Source: Levilactobacillus andaensis (GTDB lineage Bacteria > Bacillota > Bacilli > Lactobacillales > Lactobacillaceae). Taken from it: a stretch of DNA of 64,000 bases. This document shows, in pieces, positions 53,979 through 63,055 of the stretch. Position numbers and translations under genes: made by a program. The stretch lies in assembly GCF_016861695.1 (NCBI RefSeq), contig NZ_BOLP01000004.1:124001-188000 (forward strand). Reading direction: 5' to 3'. The notes below the pieces were generated by a model that was given only the letters and a program-made list of their open reading frames with translations, was not told the origin of the DNA and searched no databases. Within the stretch, counting starts at the first letter, position 1; each line of letters opens with the position of its first letter.

Positions 53979-54440
53979 TCAATTCACCACGTTTTCGCGA
54001 AAATACGTGGTGACCACGTCTAAATCTAAGGCTTCCCCGCGAGGCGTCTGTTGCCACGGATCATCTCGCCGCACCCGCCACATCAGTTGCATGGCCGACA
54101 AGTCTCCCAGGTTCTGCCAAACGCCTTCCAAAACGGACGTGAACGGCTCACAGGTCGCTAATGCGTCGTAATCGGTCAAGGTCCGTTCGGTCAAATAGCC
54201 GACGATGCCGCGAACCCCCGGATACTGTTTGGTCAACCGCGCGAGCTTCACGCCCCGTTTACCGGCAATCATCTTGTCCGTAAAGGCGCTCACCCCATAG
54301 ACGGCCAAACAGGTGCCCTGCACGTAGTAGAGTAGCTGAGCAGCCCGCGCACGATTCAATTCATCGGCCTCCTGGGTGACCATTTGCTGATGACTCTTGA
54401 CGCGTAACCAATTGGTAATTTTGAACAGATCGTCGTTCAT
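53979..54440 (-). CDS. Panacea (DUF4065/SocA-like) domain protein
   Basis: 153 aa. The fold pattern of the Panacea antitoxin domain is visible: an N-terminal helix with RARAAQLLYYVQGTCLAVYG (the LxKLLYYxQG-type signature), FTDKMIAGKRGVKLARL (the xAWxxGPV-equivalent), and the C-terminal AMQLMWRVRRDDPWQQT and LDVVTTYFRENV. Such proteins neutralise many unrelated toxins encoded next to them. Here the downstream neighbour is a frameshifted coiled-coil/TM gene, and no intact toxin is adjacent. The AWxxGPV region has diverged. Confidence 0.75.
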   Translation of the reverse strand: MNDDLFKITNWLRVKSHQQMVTQEADELNRARAAQLLYYVQGTCLAVYGVSAFTDKMIAGKRGVKLARLTKQYPGVRGIVGYLTERTLTDYDALATCEPFTSVLEGVWQNLGDLSAMQLMWRVRRDDPWQQTPRGEALDLDVVTTYFRENVVN

Positions 54441-54545
54441 TGGATTGTCCCCCGTATGGTAGTCATTTAGTCCAACTATACCGACTCACCCAGCCGGAGG
54501 CAATGGTAACCGTATGGACCCCATTAGTCGTCAAATGACTGTACA

Positions 54546-54577
54546 AGAAAAGGGACCACGGAATACATTGTGTCCCT
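54546..54577 (-). terminator. Terminator behind the toxin-antitoxin pair
   Basis: AGGGAC/GTCCCT arms and a minus-strand TTTTCTT tail, 60 bases past the RelE-type gene. The flanking sequence TCAAATGACTG-ACAA resembles that at 55336. Confidence 0.6.
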
Positions 54578-54638
54578 ACCCTTGCGAACCTATGCTATTA
54601 CAATGTATCCCCAACCTTTTTCCTTTAGTTGAATCGTG

Positions 54639-54992
54639 TTAACTTCTAAAACCATCTAGCCTATCCTGAACATTTAACCATTCCTTGAATATCTTCATCG
54701 TATCTTGTTTATGTGAGAAAAGACGTTGCAGGCTTACAATCCTTTCGCTACTGTTGACAGTATAGAAAATAACATTTCGTGGCAAGATTAGCCGATAATA
54801 CATCAACATTAGGGACGTCAATCCCTGAATCACGAAGCCTCGATTAGGAAACTCAGCTAGTAGTTGATAAGCATCAACAATTACTTGAAGACTCTTCTTC
54901 GCAACTTCAGCCGAAAAATACTGCGTTAAATAATCATTCAGGTTCTCCAAATCTCGAACCATATCCATTGAAATTTGCAGATTATATTTCAT
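54639..54992 (-). CDS. RelE/ParE-family toxin
   Basis: 117 aa. ParE/RelE fold: N-terminal helices with DMVRDLENLNDYLTQYF, central LAEFPNRGF and YYRLILPRNVIFYTVN, and IVSLQRLFSHKQD. The C-terminal RLFSHKQD resembles the H..RD..L end of RelE/YoeB-like toxins. It overlaps the antitoxin gene by 4 bp and is transcribed after it. Expected to be an mRNA interferase or gyrase inhibitor; which one cannot be told. Confidence 0.85.
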   Translation of the reverse strand: MKYNLQISMDMVRDLENLNDYLTQYFSAEVAKKSLQVIVDAYQLLAEFPNRGFVIQGLTSLMLMYYRLILPRNVIFYTVNSSERIVSLQRLFSHKQDTMKIFKEWLNVQDRLDGFRS

Positions 54993-55240
54993 TTAAGCCC
55001 AAATTTCTTTTTGACATCTTCATTGGAGATATACCCACTCTCAGTCGCATGAACCATATCTCGTTTGATATTCTCCAATATTTCTTTCTTTTTAAGTTCA
55101 ATATAGTCATTATATTCTGCCAGTCCAATGACCGCATACTTGTTTTGCTTGCTATCAGTAAGAATTATGGGGTTCTGTGGTCTAACCTCTTTTAACAGAC
55201 TGTCCAGATCCTGTGCATTATTTGTTTCTGCATTCATCAT
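54989..55240 (-). CDS. Phd/YefM-type antitoxin
   Basis: 83 aa. Central VRPQNPIILTDSKQNKYAVIGLAEYNDYIELK (shown in part: PIILTDSKQNKYAVIGL) is the Phd/YefM DNA-binding pattern; the C-terminal helix and polar tail bind the toxin. GGTGAGAG site. First gene of a two-gene operon with the toxin. Likely autoregulated. Confidence 0.85.
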   Translation of the reverse strand: MMNAETNNAQDLDSLLKEVRPQNPIILTDSKQNKYAVIGLAEYNDYIELKKKEILENIKRDMVHATESGYISNEDVKKKFGLK

Positions 55241-55349
55241 AAGCTCTCACCAGCCTTTTTTTATTTGGGAATGGACCAACTATAACAGTCCCAGAGGCCA
55301 CATACAACCACAACCGCACCGACCCCCTCACTCATCAAATGACTGGACA

Positions 55350-55381
55350 ACAAAAGGCGCTCACCCCTCAGCAAGCGCCCC
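55350..55381 (-). terminator. Terminator of ktrA
   Basis: GGCGCT/AGCGCC stem, minus-strand TTTTGTT tail, directly behind the ktrA stop codon. Confidence 0.75.
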
Positions 55382-55388
55382 AATTCAA

Positions 55389-56051
55389 TTACTTCTTTAA
55401 AGATTCATCCAAGGCTTCCACGCTCTTAATCGGCCCAACCACCGTCAACACGTCATGGAGCTGCACGATAGCGGACGGTTGCGGCGAAATGTTGATCTTG
55501 CCGTCATGCTGAATAGCGATGACGGTCAGGTCGAACCGTTGCCGCAGGTTCAAGGCGACAAGGTCCTGGTTCACGAAGTTTGGGTCGGTAATGACCACTT
55601 CGGCCAGCGTGTATTCGTCACTGAGATCGATGAAGTTCAGAATGTGATTCGACAGCAATTTCCGCACGATACCGTGTCCCATATCACGTTCGGGGAAGGT
55701 CACTTGATCGGCCCCTACCCGTTTAAGCACCCGGCCGTGATCGCTGGTTTCGGCCTTAGCAATCACTTTTTTGGCGCCGAGTTCCTTGGCCAGCATGGTG
55801 GTCAGGATGCTGGCCTCCATGTTGTTGCCGATGCCGACGATGACGTAATCAAAGGTATCAATGTTCAGGCCGCGCAAGACGTCTTCATCACGGGTGTCCG
55901 CAATCAGCGTCTGCGTCGCAATATCCATCATGGCATTGACCGGCTCCTCTTTGACGTCGACCGCCAAGACGTCCTGATGCGCAGACGCCAACGTTTGAAC
56001 CACACTCTGGCCGAAACGACCAAGGCCGAGGACCGCAAAACTCTTCTTCAT
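55389..56051 (-). CDS. ktrA: Potassium uptake regulatory subunit KtrA
   Basis: 220 aa from the ATG at 56051 (AAGGAG, 9 bases); a GTG at 56057 is too close. RCK-N Rossmann domain FAVLGLGRFGQSVVQTLA with the Asp of AVDVKEE, YVIVGIGNNMEAS and a C-terminal RCK-C domain (about 140-215). Binds nucleotides and gates KtrB. Downstream of ktrB by 13 bp. Confidence 0.94.
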   Translation of the reverse strand: MKKSFAVLGLGRFGQSVVQTLASAHQDVLAVDVKEEPVNAMMDIATQTLIADTRDEDVLRGLNIDTFDYVIVGIGNNMEASILTTMLAKELGAKKVIAKAETSDHGRVLKRVGADQVTFPERDMGHGIVRKLLSNHILNFIDLSDEYTLAEVVITDPNFVNQDLVALNLRQRFDLTVIAIQHDGKINISPQPSAIVQLHDVLTVVGPIKSVEALDESLKK

Positions 56052-56064
56052 TTTCACATACTCC

Positions 56065-57417
56065 TTAACCGATTAAGATATTTTCTTCAGGGTACCGAAT
56101 CTGGTTGACCTTCGTCTGGCGTTTCGACAGCGAATACAGCGACGTGAAGATACCAACTCGGCCGATGAACATCAACAACATGATGATAACCTTGCCGATG
56201 ACCGTTAAATGTGGCGTAAGACCGAGGCTCAACCCGACCGTTCCAAACGCGGACAACACCTCAAACATGATGTACTCAAGGCCAAATCCCTTAGGAATCC
56301 GCTCTGTCTGCGTCAGAATCAACGTGGCTAACACGATAACGATGCTGGCCAGAAAGACTAAGAGTAGTGCCCGACTGATATTTGACTGGCTAAACCGCCG
56401 ATGACTAAACTCAACATCTTTTTTCCCACGAAGCTGCGCGATACTCTGCAGCATCAACACACCGAACGTGGTGGTCTTGATCCCACCCGCAGTCGATCCA
56501 GGCGTCCCCCCGACAAACATCAAGATCATCAGGATGAACACACTCCCGGATTGGAGGTCACTGGTCGGCAACGTGATCAGCCCCGCCGTTCGGGGCGTCA
56601 CACTGAGAAATAGCGTGTTGACGGTCCGATTGATCCACGACGTTCCCTTTGGCAGCAACGCCAGGTCCTTTTCCGTAATCAGCAAGAGCAGAAACCCGAC
56701 AACAAATAGCGTGCCCGTCGTCACCAACGTCAGCTTGGAGTTCAGGCTCAGGCGATGGCGTTCGTGGAACAGTAACAGGTCACGCCAGACCAAGAAGCCC
56801 AGGCCCCCGCCAATAATCAGAATGATGGTCACGATAAGCAGGTAGCTGTCGTCACGAAATCCCATCAGGCTGTTGCCAAAGACATCGAACCCAGCATTAC
56901 AAAAGGACATGACGGAGTGGTAGACGGACACGTAAAGCCCCCGTTTCCACCCATAACGGCCGACAAAGTCGAAGGCCAGTAAGATGGCCCCGCCAATTTG
57001 AAAGAGCGCAGAGAGGCCGAAAACATACTTCATGACGCTCTTGGTGTCGCTCAAATTTTCCAGGTTCAGTGATTCCTTGACCATCAGCTGCGTAGAAAGG
57101 TCCAGATTGCGCCGAATGATGTTAAATAGTAAGACAGCAAACGTCATGTAGCCCAGCGCGCCGACCTCGGACAAGACCAGAATCACGACCTGACCAAAAA
57201 AAGACCAGTGCTGCGCGGTGTTGACTACCGTGAGGCCGGTAATACAAGTTGCGGACGCCGCGGTAAACACGGTGTCGATAAACGATGTCCCCTGCATCCC
57301 CCGCGTGGCCACGGGTAAACTCAAGAAAATCGTCCCCAGCGTGATCAGGAGGACGAACCCCCAGACCATCTTTTTGGATAACGTATCAAATAACTTAGAT
57401 TGCTTAATTTTCTCCAT
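56065..57417 (-). CDS. ktrB: Potassium uptake channel subunit KtrB
   Basis: 450 aa, TrkH/KtrB family with four M1-P-M2 repeats. The selectivity filter glycines lie in SATCITGLTVV, SFCNAGFDVFG, STAGGIKTTT-adjacent and AFGTVGLSLG segments. Na+-dependent K+ uptake with KtrA. Confidence 0.94.
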   Translation of the reverse strand: MEKIKQSKLFDTLSKKMVWGFVLLITLGTIFLSLPVATRGMQGTSFIDTVFTAASATCITGLTVVNTAQHWSFFGQVVILVLSEVGALGYMTFAVLLFNIIRRNLDLSTQLMVKESLNLENLSDTKSVMKYVFGLSALFQIGGAILLAFDFVGRYGWKRGLYVSVYHSVMSFCNAGFDVFGNSLMGFRDDSYLLIVTIILIIGGGLGFLVWRDLLLFHERHRLSLNSKLTLVTTGTLFVVGFLLLLITEKDLALLPKGTSWINRTVNTLFLSVTPRTAGLITLPTSDLQSGSVFILMILMFVGGTPGSTAGGIKTTTFGVLMLQSIAQLRGKKDVEFSHRRFSQSNISRALLLVFLASIVIVLATLILTQTERIPKGFGLEYIMFEVLSAFGTVGLSLGLTPHLTVIGKVIIMLLMFIGRVGIFTSLYSLSKRQTKVNQIRYPEENILIG

Positions 57418-57592
57418 GATTTTCCTATCCTGTCAAAGACTTCCCATTCAGCTTAAGACAAAGCGCCGGGGAAAACAATACCCACTTTGACCAAAGGACA
57501 GTGCGGTGAGAGGTGGATTAGAAATTGCTGCGGTCGGTACTTGGTATTTAAAACGAATCTGATCACGTCCATCTACACATTTTACTCCAAAC
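57418..57592. other. Non-coding region upstream of ktrB
   Basis: Promoter region of ktrBA; no exact boxes are assigned, and no c-di-AMP riboswitch was recognised in this short stretch. Confidence 0.4.
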
Positions 57593-57626
57593 AAAAAATC
57601 CCCACCAATAAATTGGCGAGGATTTC
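57593..57626 (-). terminator. Terminator of rplM-rpsI
   Basis: On the minus strand AATCCTCGCCAAT and ATTGGTGGGGATT pair (few mismatches) with TTTTTTG following. Confidence 0.9.
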
Positions 57627-57647
57627 CAAAACGAAAGTATCGAAATA

Positions 57648-58040
57648 TTAACGCTTTGAGAATTGTGAAGCTTTACGGGCCTTCTTGAGACCTGGCTTCT
57701 TACGTTCCTTCATCCGGGCGTCACGGGTCAAAAGACCTGCACGCTTAAGCGGACCACGGAAGTCTGGGTCTACTTCGAGCAATGCCCGAGCGATCCCATG
57801 ACGAGTTGCGCCGGCTTGGCCGGAGAAACCGCCACCATGGACAGTAACTAATGCATCGTAGTTACCGAGAGTTTCCGTAACGTTGAATGGTTGTAAGACG
57901 ACTTCACGAATACTTGCAAATGGAATGTAGTCTTCGATTGCCTTCTTGTTCATAACAATTTTACCTGAGCCGGGTACTAAACGTACACGAGCAGAAGAGT
58001 TTTTACGACGGCCAGTGCCGCGATATTGAACTTGTGCCAA
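57648..58040 (-). CDS. rpsI: 30S ribosomal protein uS9
   Basis: 130 aa, TTG start at 58040 with an AGGAGGAAA site. [19 protein letters not shown] at the N-terminus, [19 protein letters not shown], and the tail [11 protein letters not shown] whose last residues reach the P-site tRNA. 13 bp behind rplM. Confidence 0.98.
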   Translation of the reverse strand: MAQVQYRGTGRRKNSSARVRLVPGSGKIVMNKKAIEDYIPFASIREVVLQPFNVTETLGNYDALVTVHGGGFSGQAGATRHGIARALLEVDPDFRGPLKRAGLLTRDARMKERKKPGLKKARKASQFSKR

Positions 58041-58053
58041 TTTGGTTTCCTCC

Positions 58054-58497
58054 TTAGATTAGGTTAGTAATGTCTAATACTTCTGGCTTTTGTGCTTCGT
58101 GCTTGTGGTCTTCACCAGCGTACACGTGAAGCTTCAATGCCATTTGGTGACCTAAGGAGTTCTTAGGGAGCATACCTTGTACAGAAGTTTCGATCAACTT
58201 TTCTGGGTTTTGATCCCGGAAGTTACCAGCAGTCCGTGACTTTAAGCCACCGGCGAAACCGGTATGGTGGTAATAAATCTTGTCGGTTGCCTTACGGCCG
58301 GTTAAACCAACCTTAGCAGCATTGATGACGATTACGTTGTCACCAGTGTCCACGTTAGGCGTGAACGTTGGCTTGTTCTTACCGCGTAATACGGAAGCAA
58401 CGACTGAAGCAAGACGACCTAAGCTAACATCAGTTGCGTCCACGATGTACCATTTGCGGTCAACATCGTTTGGTTTTGCAATATAAGTTGTACGCAC
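58054..58497 (-). CDS. rplM: 50S ribosomal protein uL13
   Basis: 147 aa from a GTG at 58497, preceded by GGAGG at 8 bases; the longer open frame (to 58602) is the leader. Motifs [34 protein letters not shown] and [15 protein letters not shown]. First gene of the rplM-rpsI operon. Confidence 0.98.
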   Translation of the reverse strand: MRTTYIAKPNDVDRKWYIVDATDVSLGRLASVVASVLRGKNKPTFTPNVDTGDNVIVINAAKVGLTGRKATDKIYYHHTGFAGGLKSRTAGNFRDQNPEKLIETSVQGMLPKNSLGHQMALKLHVYAGEDHKHEAQKPEVLDITNLI

Positions 58498-58575
58498 GTT
58501 AAATTCCTCCATAAATCTGTGTTTGTCTGACACCAAGTAAACTTTCCGGGGCTTATCGTGGGGCAAACAATACCA
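58498..58575 (-). promoter_or_regulatory. Leader of rplM (L13-leader-like)
   Basis: About 78 bases from the probable start of transcription to the GTG. GTTTG and CAAAC arms enclose a structured part with GCCCC. Firmicutes are known to have an L13 leader for autoregulation; this is a likely example but I cannot confirm the full consensus. Confidence 0.55.
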
Positions 58576-58581
58576 ACAACC

Positions 58582-58610
58582 ATAATACAAAGTTTTCCCC
58601 ATAAAGTCAA
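58582..58610 (-). promoter_or_regulatory. Strong promoter of rplM-rpsI
   Basis: Minus-strand TTGACT (58610-58605) and TATTAT (58587-58582), spacer exactly 17 bases. Confidence 0.85.
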
Positions 58611-58635
58611 TGATTGTTTGTCCCCCTAACGAAAT

Positions 58636-59439
58636 TTACCGCTGATGTTGGGGTAATTTCGTCGGGTGTTCGGGGTCTTCCCCCTGATAATAGACGTGCT
58701 TGAGATATAATCCCGCCGCCGCGACCGTTCTTCTAGCCTGCCGCCGGTCTTTCACCTCGTACAGTCGTAAAATATCGTGGACCGGACGGGTACCGGCCCC
58801 AATTTCGACCAGCACCCCAACCATGATGCGGACCTGGTTGTACATGAAGCCATTCCCGTAAAATTCAAAGACCAACTCGTGGTTCGCCTCGTCAATGTGG
58901 CACGTGGCTTCATAGATGGTCCGCACGAACGTCCGTGTCTGCGCGCCGGACGCCACAAAACTCGTGTAGTCATGTTCGCCCACTAAGTCTTGCAGGGCAG
59001 TATTGATTTTTTCCAAATCGACCGGGAACTTCCAGTGACCGGTATAGTTGCGTTTGAACGGATTACGGAATTCACCCATATCCATCCGGTACAGATAGCG
59101 CTTGCCGGACACGTCATACCGCGCGTGGAAGTCGGCAGCGACCTCCTCGACCTTCAAGACCTCCATATCCATCGGTAGCATGCTGTTTAAGCCCTTGCGC
59201 ATGTTCTCCGCGGGAATCAGGAAGGGAAAGTCGAAATGGGCCACCTGCGCTAAGGCGTGGACGCCTGCGTCGGTCCGTCCCGAACCATAGATCACGATGG
59301 CGGGCGTTGGATTCTTCGCCATTTTATTGACGATCTTCGTTAAGACACTCTCCACCGTCCGTTTGTTAGGTTGGCGCTGGAACCCGGCAAAGTCGGTCCC
59401 GTCATACATAAAAGTTACCTTGTAACGTTGCATCTGCAT
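58636..59439 (-). CDS. truA: tRNA pseudouridine(38-40) synthase
   Basis: 267 aa from the ATG at 59439 (or the ATG at 59433) with a TAGGAGAG site; codons up to 59484 overlap ecfT. YDGTDFAGFQRQPN at the N-terminus, catalytic Asp in GSGRTDAGVHA, FHARYDVSGKRYLYR. Modifies U38-U40 in the tRNA anticodon arm. Last gene of the ecfA1-ecfA2-ecfT-truA operon. Confidence 0.95.
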   Translation of the reverse strand: MQMQRYKVTFMYDGTDFAGFQRQPNKRTVESVLTKIVNKMAKNPTPAIVIYGSGRTDAGVHALAQVAHFDFPFLIPAENMRKGLNSMLPMDMEVLKVEEVAADFHARYDVSGKRYLYRMDMGEFRNPFKRNYTGHWKFPVDLEKINTALQDLVGEHDYTSFVASGAQTRTFVRTIYEATCHIDEANHELVFEFYGNGFMYNQVRIMVGVLVEIGAGTRPVHDILRLYEVKDRRQARRTVAAAGLYLKHVYYQGEDPEHPTKLPQHQR

Positions 59440-59446
59440 CTCTCTC

Positions 59447-60247
59447 CTACCAGTGGCGACAAGCAAGTATCGCCGCAAATCCAATTAAAAATATTAACCA
59501 CGTGATCGTATCCCGTTTTTGCCAAGTTAAAATGCGGTACTGGCTGCGGTGCTCACTATCCTGATACCCCCGCGCCTCCATGGCCGTTGACAGGTCTTCG
59601 GCGCGGTTAAACGCACTCATAAACAGTGGCACCATCAGCGGAATCAGCGACTTGGCCTGTTTGAACAAGCCACCCTCGCCGAAATCTACGCCCCGGGCCC
59701 GCTGCGCATTCATAATCTTCGTGGCTTCATCCATCAACGTCGGTACGAACCGTAACGCAATCGACAGCATCATGGCCAACGTGTCCACCGGCACATGCAC
59801 CCACCGCAATGGTTTCATCAGCGAGGCCAGTCCAGTCGCAATGTCCAACGGTTGCGTTGACAGCGTCAGTAACGTCGAAAACATAATGATCAGCAAGAAC
59901 CGGATGAAAATAAAACCGGCGTTGACCAGTCCGAACTGGGTAATGTTGATAAACGCCCAGTGAAAGTACGTGTGCCCGCCGGCTGGACTAAACAGCAACT
60001 GTAGGACCACCGTAAAGACGATCAGCCACAGCAACGGTCGAATCCCCTTGAGGAAAAAGCCGAGACTGATTTTCGACGCGAGGATGGCGCTAATCGTAAA
60101 GGCAATCAGAATGGCATAACTCACTAAATTATTTGCTAAAAAGACCAATATGATGTAAAAGAAGCTCAACATGAGCTTGGCCCGTGGATCTAGCCGGTGG
60201 ACCACCGAGTTCAATGGGAGATACCGGCCAAAAATAAAACTAGACAT
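59447..60247 (-). CDS. ecfT: ECF transporter transmembrane subunit
   Basis: 266 aa from the ATG at 60247, overlapping the ecfA2 end by 8 bp. [20 protein letters not shown]-terminus, about five membrane helices, and two coupling Ala-Arg-Gly-type motifs ([13 protein letters not shown] and MEARGYQ) that contact the ATPases. Common energy module for vitamin and cobalt/nickel uptake with several S components encoded elsewhere. Confidence 0.95.
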   Translation of the reverse strand: MSSFIFGRYLPLNSVVHRLDPRAKLMLSFFYIILVFLANNLVSYAILIAFTISAILASKISLGFFLKGIRPLLWLIVFTVVLQLLFSPAGGHTYFHWAFINITQFGLVNAGFIFIRFLLIIMFSTLLTLSTQPLDIATGLASLMKPLRWVHVPVDTLAMMLSIALRFVPTLMDEATKIMNAQRARGVDFGEGGLFKQAKSLIPLMVPLFMSAFNRAEDLSTAMEARGYQDSEHRSQYRILTWQKRDTITWLIFLIGFAAILACRHW

Positions 60248-61112
60248 CACCGGACCCCCTCTGTGGCCAACGCGCGGCCAATTGGTCAGCCAGTTGTTCG
60301 GCAGTCAGCGGCAATTGGTCCCACTGGATGCCCTTAGTAGCAAGTGCTTGGGCGAAACGCGTTGCCCGTGGCACATCTAGTTGATTGGCACGCAACCAAT
60401 CGGGGTCTTGAAAGACCTCCTGGGGCGTGCCGAACTTAACGAGCCGGCCCTGCCGCATGACAGCAACCTGTTCGGCGTACTGGGCAACGTCTTCCATCTG
60501 GTGGGTGACTAACACGATGGTCAGCCCCTGCTCACGATGGAGCCGTTCAAAGAGCGCCATCATTTCTTCACGGCCCCGTGGATCAAGCCCAGCGGTCGGT
60601 TCGTCGAGGACAAGCACCTGCGGCCGCATCGCCAGCACGCCGGCAATGGCGACCCGCCGCATTTGCCCACCGGAAAGCTCAAACGGTGACCGCTCGGCGT
60701 AACTACTGTCGAGGCCCACCATCGCCAACATTTCATCGGCTAATTGGTTCGCATCGGCCTCACTCATGCCAAAGTTCTGTGGTCCAAACGCAATGTCCTT
60801 GCGAATGGTCTCCTCAAACAGTTGGCTCTCCGGAAACTGGAAGACCATGCCGACGTGTTGCCGCAATGGCTTAAGGTCGGCGTTGGTGGTCTTGGGGGTT
60901 ATCGTGAAGTCATCGATGTGAACGGTCCCGGCAGTTGGCTTCAACAGCGCATTCAGCTCCTGAATCAGCGTCGATTTACCACTCCCGGTATGGCCAATGA
61001 TGGCCAGATAACCGTGGTCGGGCACAGCAAAGGAAATGTCGGTCAAGGCGGTGTTGGCCATGGGCGTTCCCGCCTGGTACGTATAGGTTACGTGTTCGAA
61101 AGAGATTGCCAC
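60240..61112 (-). CDS. ecfA2: ECF transporter ATP-binding subunit A2
   Basis: 290 aa from the GTG at 61112 (GGAGG, 7 bases). Walker [11 protein letters not shown], signature [13 protein letters not shown], Walker [13 protein letters not shown], and H-loop VLVTHQM. Overlaps ecfA1 by about 25 bp. Forms a heterodimer with EcfA1. Confidence 0.96.
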   Translation of the reverse strand: MAISFEHVTYTYQAGTPMANTALTDISFAVPDHGYLAIIGHTGSGKSTLIQELNALLKPTAGTVHIDDFTITPKTTNADLKPLRQHVGMVFQFPESQLFEETIRKDIAFGPQNFGMSEADANQLADEMLAMVGLDSSYAERSPFELSGGQMRRVAIAGVLAMRPQVLVLDEPTAGLDPRGREEMMALFERLHREQGLTIVLVTHQMEDVAQYAEQVAVMRQGRLVKFGTPQEVFQDPDWLRANQLDVPRATRFAQALATKGIQWDQLPLTAEQLADQLAARWPQRGSGDV

Positions 61113-61942
61113 AACCATGCCTCCATTTCCGCAGTGGTCAGATAGCCGTCCGGTGGCGTGATGCCCCGTTGCCGCAGAGCGGCCTGTAATTTCGATGTGA
61201 AAGGTAAGTCCAGTCCAAGTTGGACCAGGCGCTCGCCCTGAGCAAAAATGGTGGCTGGGTCCGCTTCTTCAACTAATCGGCCATCGTCGATCACCAGCAC
61301 CCGGTCAGCATTGGCTGCTTCGTCGATGTCATGGGTGATGGAGATAACGGTCAGGTGTTGATCGGTCCGTAACTGCCGCACCAAGTCGAGCATGTCGCGC
61401 CGCCCCTGGGGATCCAGCATGCTGGTGGCCTCATCTAAAATTAAGATGTCTGGCGCAATCGCCACAATACCAGCCAAGGCGACCCGCTGTTTCTGCCCAC
61501 CAGAAAGGGAACTGGGCTCGCGATGGGCGAACTCGGTCATGCCAACCTCTTCAATGGCCGCTTGAACTCGTGGCACCATGTCGGCACGGGCAATCTGCCG
61601 GTTCTCCAAGCCAAAGGCGACATCGTCTTCAACAGTGGCGCCGACAAACTGGTTGTCCGGATTCTGGAAGATCATGCCAATCTTTTCGCGAACCTGCCAG
61701 ACGGTCTCAGGGGTCAATTTAATGCCGCCAACGGTAATAGTCCCCTCAGTGAATGGTAAGAGACCGTCTAGCGACTTCGCTAACGTCGACTTGCCACTAC
61801 CGTTATGACCGACGATGGCTAACCATTCACCGCCCTGAACGGTGAAGCTAACGTCGTTTAACGCTGGGCGCTGGGCGGCGTCATGCTCACCGTTTCGATA
61901 GCGATACGATAGATGTGCGACTTCAATGATGTTTGCCATCAT
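61088..61942 (-). CDS. ecfA1: ECF transporter ATP-binding subunit A1
   Basis: 284 aa, ATG at 61942 with AAGGAG at 7 bases. Walker [11 protein letters not shown], signature [13 protein letters not shown], Walker [13 protein letters not shown] and SITHDI switch. Partner of EcfA2. Confidence 0.96.
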   Translation of the reverse strand: MMANIIEVAHLSYRYRNGEHDAAQRPALNDVSFTVQGGEWLAIVGHNGSGKSTLAKSLDGLLPFTEGTITVGGIKLTPETVWQVREKIGMIFQNPDNQFVGATVEDDVAFGLENRQIARADMVPRVQAAIEEVGMTEFAHREPSSLSGGQKQRVALAGIVAIAPDILILDEATSMLDPQGRRDMLDLVRQLRTDQHLTVISITHDIDEAANADRVLVIDDGRLVEEADPATIFAQGERLVQLGLDLPFTSKLQAALRQRGITPPDGYLTTAEMEAWLWQSLSNT

Positions 61943-62047
61943 CCGTCATCTCCTTACGCAAAATGTCACCGGTAATTATACCAAATATTCAGGCAAACCC
62001 GAAGTGTTCAGCAGTAAATAATCATTACTGTGTTTATGGAACCGTCA
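61943..62047. other. Upstream region of ecfA1
   Basis: Promoter area of the ecf operon; no clear boxes assigned. It is bounded by the ncRNA candidate at 62048. Confidence 0.35.
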
Positions 62048-62219
62048 CCGGGTATTAGGAACGCCACCCGGTGAGGCAGACCTGGAGCCTGAAAGAGCGG
62101 TCTCCAGGGCGACTTGGCGCCGCAAGGAACGCGTCGTCAAGCTCGGCCTGTGGACTAAGTCCGGCAAAAACGGCCGAACTAAGACCACCGACACAGGGTT
62201 ATGTTCCTAATGCCCGGAG
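62048..62219. ncRNA. Candidate structured RNA of about 170 nt between rplQ and ecfA1
   Basis: A closing helix pairs 62050-62062 (GGGTATTAGGAAC) with 62203-62215 (GTTCCTAATGCCC), 13 bp with one wobble. Inside are a 7-bp hairpin CCTGGAG/CTCCAGG (62081-62108) and a stem CCTGTG/CACAGG (62147-62197). The left closing arm can instead form an 8-bp hairpin CACCGGGT/ACCCGGTG (62046-62073), so two folds exclude each other. It also has GGAGCC and GGGCGACTTGG strings like the repeated elements at 32.6 and 49.1 kb. Not tmRNA, RNase P, SRP or a tRNA by visible motifs. Confidence 0.5.
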
Positions 62220-62641
62220 ACTAACTGTGAGTGATATTGGCAACTCATAACAGGTTTCAACAACACACAGCAAAACAGTCCCAAATAACGCATCAGCCAT
62301 TTGCATGGTTAACTACACTCATAGAGCGCCTCAGTTAGATTCCACTCATTTTCCGGACTTGATTCCCTTTTCTGAACATACAGGACGTACGTCTCCAACT
62401 GATTCAATCAGATTTCTATGTACGCCGTGACCACACAATGCATCACAGCGTGAACCAAAAAAAGAGTACAAAAAAATCACTAACAAACCAGCGGCGCTGA
62501 GGCGTTAGCCCCCATTCAAGCTAGACTCGGAAATTCCCCATCATCATAGCGCTCTATACCACATGGTTCTAGTGATTAATTTAATGCATATTTGTATCCC
62601 GTTTAAGGACGAGATGACTCCCGAAAACTGTTAACCAAAGA
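62220..62641. other. Non-coding region downstream of rplQ
   Basis: No gene found. It contains the operon terminator at 62470-62510; the remainder shows nothing recognised. Confidence 0.4.
62470..62510 (-). terminator. Probable terminator of the rpoA-rplQ operon
   Basis: On the minus strand CTAAC/GTTAG and inner CAGC/GCTG arms are followed by a run of seven T. About 130 bases past the rplQ stop. Confidence 0.6.
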
Positions 62642-63025
62642 TTAGTCAACGAATTCCAAGATGGCCATAGCGGCACCATCACCGCGACGAGGCATCGTCT
62701 TTAAGATACGCGTGTAACCACCGTTACGATCTGCGTACTTAGGTGCTAATTCGCTGAATACCTTTTGCAATGCGCTGGTAACAACGACATCGTCGCCATC
62801 TTCCTTAACATCTGCAACGACGTTACGGATGAACGCAGCAGCTTGCCGACGAGCATGTAAGTCGCCTTGCTTGCCCAAGGTAATCATTTGGTCAGCCGTC
62901 TTACGAACTTCCTTAGCGCGTGCTTCAGTCGTTTCGATGCGGCCGTTCAAAATTAAACTGGTAGTCAAATCGCGTAACAATGCACGACGTTGAGAACTAG
63001 TCCGTTGTAATTTACGGTAACTCAT
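62642..63025 (-). CDS. rplQ: 50S ribosomal protein bL17
   Basis: 127 aa. [23 protein letters not shown] at the N-terminus (given in parts: [11 protein letters not shown]), [24 protein letters not shown] and [17 protein letters not shown], typical of bL17. AAGGAGGG-type site. 30 bp behind rpoA, the usual alpha-operon order. Confidence 0.98.
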   Translation of the reverse strand: MSYRKLQRTSSQRRALLRDLTTSLILNGRIETTEARAKEVRKTADQMITLGKQGDLHARRQAAAFIRNVVADVKEDGDDVVVTSALQKVFSELAPKYADRNGGYTRILKTMPRRGDGAAMAILEFVD

Positions 63026-63055
63026 AACCAGAAACCCTCCTTTGAGTGTCTAAAA

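Noticed and set aside
55455-56108. Open frame on the plus strand (217 aa)
   Set aside because: Antisense to ktrA, whose motifs and start site are clear; codon composition explains the open frame.
58498-58602. N-terminal extension of rplM
   Set aside because: uL13 is about 147 aa, and a GTG with a strong site gives exactly this; the extension lies within the leader after the promoter.
62048-62219. tmRNA, RNase P RNA or 6S RNA
   Set aside because: No tRNA-like acceptor/T-loop, no RNase P core motifs, and no 6S central bubble; kept only as an unnamed RNA candidate.
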